NCBI GenBank assembly: GCA_021372535.1
Contig: JAJFUH010000069.1
Location: 1-41,335 of the forward strand
Length of the DNA stretch: 41,335 bases
Reading direction: 5' to 3'
Source of the DNA: a bacterium
GTDB taxonomy: Bacteria > Latescibacterota > Latescibacteria > Latescibacterales > Latescibacteraceae
Under the pieces are notes generated by a model. That model was not told the origin of the DNA and did no database searches. It saw only the letters and a program-made list of their open reading frames with translations. Of the stretch, positions 6,865 through 14,499 are shown piece after piece (position 1 is the stretch's first letter; every line of letters begins with the position of its first letter). Made by a program: the position numbers and the translations under genes.

Positions 6865-7872
6865 TCAATCGAATCTTACAATTGTACCCGCTTCAGCCGA
6901 TTCAAGGGCGCGGGTAATGACATTCAGATCGATGAATGCCTCCCTGAAGGTGCTGACCACCGGGCTTCCCGTCCGTATGGCGCGGCAGAAGTCCTCGTAT
7001 TCGCCGACATATCCGCGTTCTTCGGTGCACTTTTCCGTGATGTCGGGCATGCCGGGCTTTTTCACCGCGACAGTGTCGCCATAATTGTCGACCAGCATCG
7101 TTCCGGCATCGCCGAATATGTAGATGGTGTTGACTTTGAGCCCCCGCGAGCTGTAAAACATGTTTATCTGCCCGGCAACACCGCCTGCGAATGTGCATTC
7201 GGCAGTCAGGGTATCGACTCTTCCCGCATCGGGATTCACGCTCCTCGACTGCGCCGATAACCGCGAGAATTCGCCGAACAGGAGTCGGAGCGCCGCGATG
7301 ATATGGACTCCGCCATCGACAAGAAATCCGCCCGGATAGTCACGGTCGAAACGCCATGCGGTCGACATGTACTGCGTATTCGCGCCCGACGACACATCGG
7401 TGAAAAAATTCCAGATGGCCGCGTAGGGAGTCCCGATGGAGCCCCCGTCGAGCAGCGTTTTCGCGCGGCGGTAGAGCGCGCGGTACCGGAAGTTCTCGGC
7501 GACCATCATGACCAGCGGCGCATACCGCTCCTCGATGAGCAGCATCTTTTCGGCATCGGTTATGCTCGCTGCAAGGGGTTTCTCGATCATGACATGCCTG
7601 CCCGCCCTGAGGCAATCTTCGGCGACAACGCGGTTGAGCCCGAAGGGGAGAATAATCGAGACCGCTTCCACGTCCTTACGGTCGAGCAGCTCATGGTAAT
7701 CGAGAACATACGGCACCCCGCCGACCATTTCGGCAAACGATTTCGCCTTAGGCCCGGTATGGTTGCATACGGCGGTGATTTTGAACATGCCGGGCATTTC
7801 ACTGAGCGCGGGCCAGTGCAGCTCCCGGGCGGCGATACCGCAGCCGATGATGCCTAACCGAACCGGTTCCAT
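6865..7872 (-). CDS. Gfo/Idh/MocA-family oxidoreductase
   Basis: 335 residues, cytoplasmic. The N-terminal Rossmann domain has RLGIIGCGIAARELHWPAL with the intact GxGxxA/G dinucleotide loop. It is followed by VEAVSIILPFGLN and the family motif EKPLA (Lys of the active site). The C-terminal half shows VDGGVHIIAALRLLFGEFS, with the conserved His-containing helix, and a beta-sheet substrate domain. This fits an NAD(P)-dependent sugar, inositol or amino-sugar dehydrogenase; the substrate cannot be resolved. The start is ATG 7872 behind AAAGGA; the longer reading from 7938 adds 22 residues with no family match. Its place near a sialidase-like gene suggests sugar catabolism, an inference. Confidence 0.88.
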   Translation of the reverse strand: MEPVRLGIIGCGIAARELHWPALSEMPGMFKITAVCNHTGPKAKSFAEMVGGVPYVLDYHELLDRKDVEAVSIILPFGLNRVVAEDCLRAGRHVMIEKPLAASITDAEKMLLIEERYAPLVMMVAENFRYRALYRRAKTLLDGGSIGTPYAAIWNFFTDVSSGANTQYMSTAWRFDRDYPGGFLVDGGVHIIAALRLLFGEFSRLSAQSRSVNPDAGRVDTLTAECTFAGGVAGQINMFYSSRGLKVNTIYIFGDAGTMLVDNYGDTVAVKKPGMPDITEKCTEERGYVGEYEDFCRAIRTGSPVVSTFREAFIDLNVITRALESAEAGTIVRFD

Positions 7873-7962
7873 ATCGTATCCTTTCTTCGGAGTTATCATT
7901 ATCAATGGTAATACCGTGCTGCATGCAAGCATGAACATATTTAGGGTGTTGTAATTGTAATA

Positions 7963-8027
7963 GATGCTGAAACGAGTTCAGCATGACAACCTGATCAAAC
8001 ACAGGTCGCCCTGAACTTGTTTCAGGG
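7963..8027. repeat. paired GAA-N5-TTC hairpin repeats, copies 3 and 4
   Basis: Two hairpins about 24 bp apart: ATGCTGAA-...-TTCAGCAT (7963-7984, loop about ACGAG) and CCCTGAA-cttgt-TTCAGGG (8009-8027). This tandem arrangement is repeated at 9981-10029. The rest of the 7873-8092 gap is AT-rich and shows no gene. Confidence 0.65.
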
Positions 8028-8092
8028 TCTATATCATCCTCAATGAACTTACGAATTTTATGTCGACGATGTGCTTCAGCATTGCATTCTTT

Positions 8093-9271
8093 TTATGACT
8101 GCGATTCACCATATTCTTTTATCCCCCGGCTGTGGACATGTTTTTTCATCAGGTCTCCGGCGCGGGTCTCCGGTTCGTTGTACCGGCGGTAGATATGCGT
8201 CAGCGTGGTATAAGTGAAAAATTTATTGATAAGGGGAATCCTGACAGCCGCGTTCAAAACCGCATAGAGCAGAAATATCGACACGAGAATATACGGGTAA
8301 TCGAAAACCACGAACCGCGCGACACGGTTGTCGAGCGCCGTAATCCACGGGAATCTTCCGGCGAGTCCGTGTAAGATATAGAGCGATACCGGAATGCCTG
8401 TCACATAGTAGAGCACGACACAGAACGAATGGCTTGCCTCGACCGCCCGTTCGGGACAGAACGCCATACACCGCATGCAGCTTTCGCATGAAAATGTCCA
8501 GTACGGCATCTTCCGGTGCTTCCCCAGCATGTGTATCGCCCCCTCGGGACAGCGCTCGGCGCAGAGCCCGCAGCCTGTGCACTGGCTGTTTGCGAAAAAG
8601 AGCTTAGCCAGGGTGAATCGCCCCACGAGTATATAGAGTACCGAGACAGGCAGGAAAACGAGACCGAGCGCGAGATCGATGAAACTCCAAAAACAGCGGC
8701 CATGCGCGAGAATCTGTCCGGTAAAACGTGACAGTTTTTTCCGCGCACGGTCGATGATCACGCGGGCGTTTTTTGTGCTGAGCCCCCAGTGGAGCGCCAG
8801 CCAGCTCGATGGCATGTCGAGACCGGTCACTCCCCGCACGGAATACCCTTTCAGCGCCAGTATAAGCGCAAGGAGGTATCCCGCAGTTCCTTCCATACCG
8901 GGGAGACACACCGGGCCGACCTTAATTCCCGCCCGTGTTACCACGATGAGGGCATGTGTCCCCTTCCTCGACGGAAGACGGAGCCCGAACCGTATCACCC
9001 TCCACGGCGCCGTGAAACCGTGGGCGGGAAACGCCAGACCTGCGAGGTTTTCCGGCCCGTTCCCGATTTCTTCGCCGGGGTCCGCCTGCGCCAGGGGGAT
9101 CACCGATGCCTCGGCGCCATCGTTCGCAAGGTCTTCGGCAATCCAGGTTGCAGCGCGGTACGAATTGCCCGTCCCGCTCCAGAAATATATCGCTGCCGAC
9201 CGATACCCGTGAAAAGGCATAGTATCATGAGTCGCGGCAGACATGCTGTCCACTGTGGTCTCACGATTCAT
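8093..9271 (-). CDS. EFR1-type flavodoxin/ferredoxin membrane protein
   Basis: 392 residues. The N-terminal flavodoxin-like domain (about 25-185) has the FMN phosphate loop YFWSGTGNSYRAA (29-41). A hydrophobic segment follows at about 198-216. Then come two 4Fe-4S motifs with Cys 231/234/237/241 (CTGCGLCAERCP) and 262/265/268/272 (CESCMRCMAFCP). The C-terminal part (about 283-345) is hydrophobic with two or three likely membrane helices. This matches EFR1-family 'ferrodoxin' fusions, which are thought to move electrons between flavin and Fe-S centres; the electron partner is unknown. ATG 9271 follows GAGGG. It is separated from the Yip1 gene upstream by an intrinsic terminator, so it probably has its own promoter. 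Confidence 0.85.
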   Translation of the reverse strand: MNRETTVDSMSAATHDTMPFHGYRSAAIYFWSGTGNSYRAATWIAEDLANDGAEASVIPLAQADPGEEIGNGPENLAGLAFPAHGFTAPWRVIRFGLRLPSRKGTHALIVVTRAGIKVGPVCLPGMEGTAGYLLALILALKGYSVRGVTGLDMPSSWLALHWGLSTKNARVIIDRARKKLSRFTGQILAHGRCFWSFIDLALGLVFLPVSVLYILVGRFTLAKLFFANSQCTGCGLCAERCPEGAIHMLGKHRKMPYWTFSCESCMRCMAFCPERAVEASHSFCVVLYYVTGIPVSLYILHGLAGRFPWITALDNRVARFVVFDYPYILVSIFLLYAVLNAAVRIPLINKFFTYTTLTHIYRRYNEPETRAGDLMKKHVHSRGIKEYGESQS

Positions 9272-9349
9272 TTAATGTCCCTCGTAATAGTTTGTTATTT
9301 CTTATGATGCGTTATTTTTGTATCAAATCATGTCTTCGTACATTCGCTT

Positions 9350-9385
9350 TAATCGAAAAAATTACCCGCAGTTTGCTGCGGGGTA
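9350..9385 (-). terminator. intrinsic terminator of the Yip1-family gene
   Basis: On the minus strand the stem ACCCCGCAG-CAAA-CTGCGGGT is followed by AATTTTTTCG. It begins about 25 bp beyond the Yip1 stop (9408), with stem plus U-tract in the correct orientation. Confidence 0.7.
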
Positions 9386-9407
9386 GTTTATCGTTCCCGC
9401 CGAATCA

Positions 9408-9920
9408 TCAGAACACCATGTCGACCAGCACGATGAGTGCAGCCTGTACTACCCACCCGGCGAAGCAGACAGTTACAGCTCTGAGCGTACTCGTATAATC
9501 GAGCGCCTGACGGACTGCGACGACCATGGCGGTGAGCATCCACACCATGACGATGAGGTTGACCACACCGCGGATGACCGGCACGATGCCGAAGATACGG
9601 AGTATCCCCGGAGAGCTCGAAAAGCTGATTGTTCTCAGGAGCTTACCATGGTCGGTGTGCGTCTGCGGTTCGGGAAATATCTTCGTTCCGACGAAATACG
9701 TTATATACGCCCAGATGAACCAGCCGGTAAGCGATGCGAGTATGGAAACCAGCAGGGCCGTGACACTGGTTATTCCACGGTAACCGACTCCCGCGGCGAG
9801 GCTCGAAAGCGCGACAACTCCCATTGCCTGGGTCATCGCGCCCCTGTCGGCCTCGACTTCCTCGTAAAGCGTGACATCGAGCCGCGCAGCGCGTATCATG
9901 CGGTCGGTGAATCGGGACAT
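9408..9920 (-). CDS. Yip1-family membrane protein
   Basis: 170 residues. The N-terminal amphipathic part SRFTDRMIRAARLDVTLYEEVEAD is typical of bacterial YIP1-domain proteins. Four or five hydrophobic segments follow (about 33-75, 95-135, 145-170), with a characteristic FVGTKIFPE turn between helices and a WMLTAMVVAVRQALDYTSTLRAV segment. The function of bacterial Yip1 proteins is unknown; eukaryotic members act in vesicle traffic. ATG 9920 follows GGAAGGAGC, which decides the start against an upstream ATG at 9953. An intrinsic terminator lies downstream, so it is probably monocistronic. Confidence 0.8.
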   Translation of the reverse strand: MSRFTDRMIRAARLDVTLYEEVEADRGAMTQAMGVVALSSLAAGVGYRGITSVTALLVSILASLTGWFIWAYITYFVGTKIFPEPQTHTDHGKLLRTISFSSSPGILRIFGIVPVIRGVVNLIVMVWMLTAMVVAVRQALDYTSTLRAVTVCFAGWVVQAALIVLVDMVF

Positions 9921-9980
9921 GGGGCTCCTTCCATATGGGTTATATAACGGCAAACATACATGCGTTTCTTTTCAAAAAAG

Positions 9981-10029
9981 ATGCCGAAACGAGTTCGGCA
10001 TGACCGTCATCCTGAACTCGTTTCAGGAT
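9981..10029. repeat. paired GAA-N5-TTC hairpin repeats, copies 5 and 6
   Basis: ATGCCGAA-acgag-TTCGGCAT (9981-10001) then ATCCTGAA-ctcgt-TTCAGGAT (10009-10029). This is the second tandem pair of the family. It sits between the Yip1 gene and the propeller operon's terminator. Confidence 0.65.
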
Positions 10030-10138
10030 ATAATCGTCCATACCATGCATAATCATGTATGCCGTGCTGTATATCAAACCCCGGACCTGTTTGTTCGTGT
10101 ATTTGATATAGTCTAAAACACGAGGCGCCTTTTTCCAA

Positions 10139-10180
10139 TAAAAAAAACGGGAGCGGATTCGTTTTCCACCCCCGTTTTCT
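10139..10180 (-). terminator. intrinsic terminator of the two-propeller operon
   Basis: On the minus strand, AAAACGGGGG and a loop lead into CTCCCGTTTT, continuing as a run of T. It lies about 30 bp after the stop at 10209. Confidence 0.7.
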
Positions 10181-10208
10181 GGAAGTACCTTATGCTGACC
10201 GCGTCCCC

Positions 10209-11459
10209 TTACGGCTGTCTGACTTCGCCGCCGGCGCCGGGTTTCTGGATGATGGCCTCGCCCTTGATATTGAGCCTGCCAGAGGGACCATACACCCAGA
10301 TATAGGAATTACGCAGATTTTCCGCCATGAGAATCTTGCCTTCTTTGTCGCTGCAGATCACACCCATCTGTGTGGTATTGGTCGGCCAGCCGAGGCAGTC
10401 GATCGATCCGGTCATGGTGTCGTAGCAGAGCAGCCACGAGTTGTCGTAGTCGCGGCCTCCGAGCATGTAGAGCCTGCCATCGCCGCCGTACGTGAGCGAG
10501 CGGAGATTCCAGTACTGGAACGCCTTGCCCTTGTTGATGACCGTCGAGGTGGACGGGTAGAACTTGAAGAGGAAGCCGTCCACGCTCGTACCGCACCAGA
10601 AACCGCCGTCCGTCGCCTTTATCGCCGAGACGATCGTGTTCTCGTAAATGGGATCGTCGTCCATACCCTTCTGCGTGGGAACCAGCGCTCCGGTGAACAC
10701 CGGCTTCTCGTCACCATACGCGAGCCTGAATATCCGGCCGCCGTCGGACCTGATATAGGTGGAGTAGTACACCGTGCCCGCATCGTCGATCATGAGCACT
10801 TTCGGCACGCCGCGCCAGGACACCCTGCCGAGGTCCTTGACACGCCAGGGTGTCTTGACCTCTCCGAAGTCCTTGATGTTTTTGGAGGTATAATCATAGG
10901 CGAACAGGTGCCCCGCCGGGTATGTGACGCCGTAAATGCGGGTGTGAGGGATATCGACCGCAATGCAGTTGATGCCCTGTTTTTGAGCGATGATGCCGTA
11001 ATCGACGAATGCCTTCGTTTTCGGATTGTAGGTGAAAAGATGGCCCCCTTCGTAGGTGTTCTTTGCATCGTCGAAAACCTCGTCGTATGTGGAGGTGCAG
11101 CCGACGAGCTCGCCGTTCGGGCCGAGCGCCATGTCTTTGACCTTTGGCTGGCCGGAAAGTTTTCCGGTGACATCGAGGACATGCTCGCTCACCTCGCCGT
11201 CCGTGCGGAAGAGGTGACATGCCTTTCCACCCCATGTCGCCTCGGTGCTTCCGTACACCCAGCCGTCATCCATGAGAATCATGTCGGTCACTGCGCTCTC
11301 GCCGCCGTGGATAGGCCCTTTCGGACCGTTGGAAATAAGATAATGCCTTAAAATTGCCTTTTCGCCAATATCGCCCATTCTCTGGGCGAAGACGCCGGTG
11401 ACCATGACGCCCAAGGCAAGCACAGTCAGAATGAATACTATACGGGTACTGGTTTTCAT
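10209..11459 (-). CDS. secreted beta-propeller protein (operon gene 2)
   Basis: 416 residues. A Sec signal (MKTSTRIVFILTVLALGVMVTGVFAQ) is followed by repeating blade-like units, for example GWVYGSTEATWGGKACHLFR, GGHLFTYNPKTKAFVDYG, TRIYGVTYPAGHLFAYD and GRLYMLGGRDYDNSWLLCYD. These are Kelch/SMP-30-like 'x-L-x-x-Y-D-x-x-T' blades and predict a six- or seven-bladed propeller. No catalytic motif is seen. The ATG overlaps the upstream gene's stop by one base (TAATG), with GGAGGG inside the upstream 3' end, so translation is coupled. The two proteins share blade style (YDPKT / YNPKT) and probably arose by duplication. Function unknown: perhaps glycan or ligand binding, or lactonase-like. Confidence 0.7.
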   Translation of the reverse strand: MKTSTRIVFILTVLALGVMVTGVFAQRMGDIGEKAILRHYLISNGPKGPIHGGESAVTDMILMDDGWVYGSTEATWGGKACHLFRTDGEVSEHVLDVTGKLSGQPKVKDMALGPNGELVGCTSTYDEVFDDAKNTYEGGHLFTYNPKTKAFVDYGIIAQKQGINCIAVDIPHTRIYGVTYPAGHLFAYDYTSKNIKDFGEVKTPWRVKDLGRVSWRGVPKVLMIDDAGTVYYSTYIRSDGGRIFRLAYGDEKPVFTGALVPTQKGMDDDPIYENTIVSAIKATDGGFWCGTSVDGFLFKFYPSTSTVINKGKAFQYWNLRSLTYGGDGRLYMLGGRDYDNSWLLCYDTMTGSIDCLGWPTNTTQMGVICSDKEGKILMAENLRNSYIWVYGPSGRLNIKGEAIIQKPGAGGEVRQP

Positions 11460-12739
11460 TACTTCAATCCCTCCAGGCTCTTGGGTGGATCATACCGAAC
11501 GAGGAAATTCCCTCTGATTTCTTTGCCGTCCTTATCCTTGATTCGTCTTCCGTCCTTCTGTATATAAGAATAAACCTGGAAATATACCGAGTGGCTTTTT
11601 GCTACGACAGCGCCATAACAGCCGTCCACATCGAGCTTTCCGGGCCAGTAGAATTGTTTGGTCTTGAGATCGAAGATGGTGAGAATCGGCATGCCGGACA
11701 GGGTGACTCCATGTCCGCCTGCAATAAAGTACAGCCGTCCCCATTCCTCGTCAAGCGCCATATTCGGGGTATATACATTCTCTTTGGGAACCTGGACAAC
11801 ATGGCCGTACTCCTCGACCTTGTTGGTTTGGGGATCGTAACTCCAGACGAACCCCTCGGCGGATATCCCATAGATTACATTCTTCGACGAAACCACCGAT
11901 GCCCGGAGTCCGGGAATTTTCATGTCGAGATCGGTGAATGTTTCGGTGTCGGGATCGAATTTTGTGAGACCCTGAAATTCGTTTGCGAAATAACTTATTC
12001 CGTTATGGTCGGTAATCATTTCGCGGATACCGAAACGGCCGTTGGTTTCATACCGTTTCAACTCCATCGTCTTGTAATTCAAACGCCAGAATCTGCCGCG
12101 GTCGACAGCGAAACCGAGTACGGTATCGCGCTTTTCATCGAGATATACCGCGACCTGTCCGCCGTACGGTGTCGGGAGTCCGAAATAGTCTATGTCATCG
12201 TTTTTCGGATCATATCTGATAATTGCCCCGCCGGCGTAACTCTTGGGATAAAAAGCGTTGGTGAATTCGTGGTCATACGATGCGCCCATGTATCCGGCAG
12301 TCCAGATGAAGCCCTTGGAATCGGACTGGAGATTCGAATGAATCTTCCCGTGGCCGGGAGTTTCCGCATTTGAAAAGAGAACGCTTGCCCGGTCGAGCTC
12401 GAATTTAAGCGTTACCTTGTCCGTTTTCGGATCGTACACATTGATTGTTGTGTTGCCGTATCCCCATGGACGATCATATTTGTCATCGAAAATGCCGCCG
12501 CTGCGGTCTGTCCCCCAGTGATCGCCGCCGGTGAACCAGATTCGTCCCTGCGGATCCTCGCATATCTTGTTCCAGCAGGACTCCTGAACACTGCGTCCTT
12601 TCCAGATCAGGCCTTCGGCCGGATACATTTTGGGATAAACCTGTTTGATGTCGCTTTTCGGCTGTCCCAGCACGGTCAGCGGTACCGAAAGAACAACCAC
12701 TGCAAGCAGCGTTATCATGCTGCTTTTCTCATGAATCAT
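11459..12739 (-). CDS. secreted beta-propeller protein (operon gene 1)
   Basis: 426 residues. It has a Sec signal (SSMITLLAVVVLSVPLTVLGQP) after an 8-residue lead. The mature part has repeated propeller blades such as GRIWFTGGDHWG, INVYDPKTDKVTLKFEL, GFIWTAGYMGASYDHEF, AIIRYDPKNDDIDYFG, GLTKFDPDTETFTDLD and GFVWSYDPQTNKVEEYG. The WxxDPxTxxxxxxG rhythm predicts a seven-bladed propeller like the neighbouring gene's. No recognised enzyme motif is visible. ATG 12739 follows AAGGAGGGGG. It lies 75 bp from a predicted promoter, is first in a two-gene operon, and is followed by a strong terminator after gene 2. Confidence 0.72.
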   Translation of the reverse strand: MIHEKSSMITLLAVVVLSVPLTVLGQPKSDIKQVYPKMYPAEGLIWKGRSVQESCWNKICEDPQGRIWFTGGDHWGTDRSGGIFDDKYDRPWGYGNTTINVYDPKTDKVTLKFELDRASVLFSNAETPGHGKIHSNLQSDSKGFIWTAGYMGASYDHEFTNAFYPKSYAGGAIIRYDPKNDDIDYFGLPTPYGGQVAVYLDEKRDTVLGFAVDRGRFWRLNYKTMELKRYETNGRFGIREMITDHNGISYFANEFQGLTKFDPDTETFTDLDMKIPGLRASVVSSKNVIYGISAEGFVWSYDPQTNKVEEYGHVVQVPKENVYTPNMALDEEWGRLYFIAGGHGVTLSGMPILTIFDLKTKQFYWPGKLDVDGCYGAVVAKSHSVYFQVYSYIQKDGRRIKDKDGKEIRGNFLVRYDPPKSLEGLK

Positions 12740-12813
12740 AACATGCCCCCTCCTTAATACTGTACGGGTACAAGATAACGAAATTATCGATAATACTTTC
12801 CGGTTATTTAATC

Positions 12814-12841
12814 ATTAAAACGTATGGCAGAGCGATGTCAA
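12814..12841 (-). promoter_or_regulatory. predicted promoter of the propeller operon
   Basis: On the minus strand TTGACA (12841-12836), 16 bp, TTTAAT (12819-12814), about 75 bp before the ATG at 12739. It has the same geometry as the promoter proposed at 504-531. Confidence 0.45.
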
Positions 12842-13178
12842 TACCGGGTCCCCAGTTCACTTCGTTCCCGGGAATGACGATATTCGTATAATAAATTTGA
12901 GATCGTGAGCTGATCGAATAACCTGATAATACATTATACTTTTCAGTCATAAATCTGTATCATAAGAAAAATTCAATTTTATCTTCGTACAGGCTCTCTG
13001 CCGATTCACCGTTATGTAACAGCAGGAGCGGTTTATTCCGGCGAAAATCGTTGTTTTGAAACAATATTTCAACCACACTCGAAATCATCTTTAAAACTAT
13101 CAAGAAAAAAAAGGTAACGCAAGGAAAATTATAGAATTACTAAGTTAATAAATATGAACGTTTGATATACTGTTCTTG
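12842..13178. other. intergenic region between divergent transcription units
   Basis: AT-rich non-coding stretch. At 12844-12880 it contains a degenerate 'CCGGGTCCCCAGTTCACTTC...CCCGGGAATGACGA' repeat-like sequence. I see no gene, RNA or further structured element in the rest. Confidence 0.4.
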
Positions 13179-13206
13179 TTGACACTTTTATAAATTGTTT
13201 TAAAAT
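13179..13206 (+). promoter_or_regulatory. predicted upstream promoter P1 of the barrel gene
   Basis: TTGACA (13179-13184), 16 bp, TAAAAT (13201-13206). The -35 is a perfect match and the -10 is one base off. Confidence 0.55.
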
Positions 13207-13207
13207 G

Positions 13208-13236
13208 TTGACTTTACCCTGTAAATATGCTATAAA
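13208..13236 (+). promoter_or_regulatory. predicted promoter P2 of the barrel gene
   Basis: TTGACT (13208-13213), 17 bp, TATAAA (13231-13236), directly after P1. It leaves a leader of about 100 nt before the ATG at 13340; the leader contains a GC-rich GGCGG...CCGCC pairing. Confidence 0.55.
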
Positions 13237-13339
13237 TTCTTCGCTTTATGCTGAGTAATCGTCGCCGGGCGGGTATAAAGACACCTTTTCACCGCCTGTC
13301 TACAATCCTTTATCTGCAATCGGCGCTGTCGGAGATTCC

Positions 13340-14083
13340 ATGCGATATTCCGCTTTTTCTGTGAGTTTACTTCTGTTTGTTGCCGTGCTGCCGGTCTGTC
13401 CTCTCTTTATACACTCTGCTGCCGCTTCCGATGATCCGTACGGTCCCCGGTTTGAATTCGGCGGCGGGATACAGTATGCCCAGGGAAAAAATGTTCCCCA
13501 GTGGAGCACCAAGACCTATCGGATGGGCACCATTAACACTGCCGCCCGTATTTTCCGGGGGCTTGCTCTCCAGGGTGGGTTCAATGCGAGCCTCGGCGAG
13601 GATATAAGCTTCAAATCACTGGCGTATGATAATGATATGATTCTTGAAAAGCCCGTTGACTCATTTTATGAAAATTTCTGGGCCGGTCTCCGCTATGAGC
13701 TGCCGATGGAAAAAATCAAGCCCGATTTCATGAAAATCAAGACCGTATACGGTTCGATCGGGATTTCCCGCGCGCGGTACAGCATGACGAGTACGCAGTG
13801 GGTAAGAAAAGGCGTCCGTGAAACGGATCAGCCCGAAACGAAATACCATGTCGCCGATATGAGCGGCCCCTACGCGGCTCTGGGCGCACGGTGGCGTCTC
13901 AACACCGATATCACCGGAGACACCGGTTCATGGCTCAGTTCCTACGGTGTCGATGCGGGAGTGAAATATATCCGCTATACATCGTGTTCCCCGGCTCATG
14001 ATGCCATAATGAAACCATCGCCCGATGAATCGGTCATAGAAATGTATATCGTCTTATTTCTGAAAATACGGTGGTTCGAATGA
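13340..14083 (+). CDS. predicted outer-membrane beta-barrel protein
   Basis: 247 residues. A signal peptide (MRYSAFSVSLLLFVAVLPVCPLFIHSAAAS) precedes a mature protein made of alternating amphipathic strands with many Gly and aromatic residues (RFEFGGGIQYAQG, YRMGTINTAARIFRGLALQGGFNAS, FYENFWAGLRYELP, VYGSIGISRARYSM, YAALGARWRLN, YGVDAGVKYIRYT). It ends in a strand, EMYIVLFLKIRWFE. This is how OmpA/OmpW-like barrels of 8-10 strands look, but no named family is recognised. ATG follows CGGAG. It has two tandem predicted promoters and appears monocistronic, so it may be well expressed. Confidence 0.6.
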   Translation: MRYSAFSVSLLLFVAVLPVCPLFIHSAAASDDPYGPRFEFGGGIQYAQGKNVPQWSTKTYRMGTINTAARIFRGLALQGGFNASLGEDISFKSLAYDNDMILEKPVDSFYENFWAGLRYELPMEKIKPDFMKIKTVYGSIGISRARYSMTSTQWVRKGVRETDQPETKYHVADMSGPYAALGARWRLNTDITGDTGSWLSSYGVDAGVKYIRYTSCSPAHDAIMKPSPDESVIEMYIVLFLKIRWFE

Positions 14084-14305
14084 CATGATACTGTTATTGG
14101 CGAAAAAACACATTCGCATGGTGCGTTCCCGTACAGGACTTTCTCATGATCCCGAAATGGATTCCCGACTTATACCGTACAATAAAATGGTTCATCCGGT
14201 AAATGTGCTGTACGTAAAATGCCCGTCGTTTCTCAGAAGGCAGGATATACATATCACGATTTTTTCTTAAATGCATTGTTTTACAATGTATTCCATCATC
14301 CTTTA

Positions 14306-14410
14306 ATTCCCTCTCCCATGCAGGGGAGAGGGGTCAACTTTCAGCGTCCATTTAGCGGCTCTCCCTCGCCCGCGCGAAGCGGGGGAGAGGGAGTCAGGTG
14401 GGTGAGGGTA
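14306..14410. repeat. CCCTCTCCC / GGGAGAGGG dispersed repeat, copy 1
   Basis: Two nested dyads: TCCCTCTCCC...GGGGAGAGGGG, then CTCCCTCGCCCGCGCGAAGCGGGGGAGAGGGAG, running into GGTGGGTGAGGG. Related units are at 16381-16475 and 22501-22545. The remainder of the 14084-14499 gap shows no convincing gene; a 61-codon frame at 14085-14270 has no ribosome site or family and is rejected. Confidence 0.55.
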
Positions 14411-14499
14411 AAAAAACAAGCTGATAATTTATGAATCGTTCAGGTACTCATTATTCGGATGACCCAATAAATTTATGACACCCTAACCCGGCAGGTATC

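Noticed and set aside
11591-12373. 260-codon plus-strand frame
   Set aside because: Antisense to the propeller gene; no ribosome site and a composition typical of shadow translation.
14085-14270. 61-codon frame after the barrel gene
   Set aside because: No ribosome site, no recognisable features, and the antisense frame is equally long.
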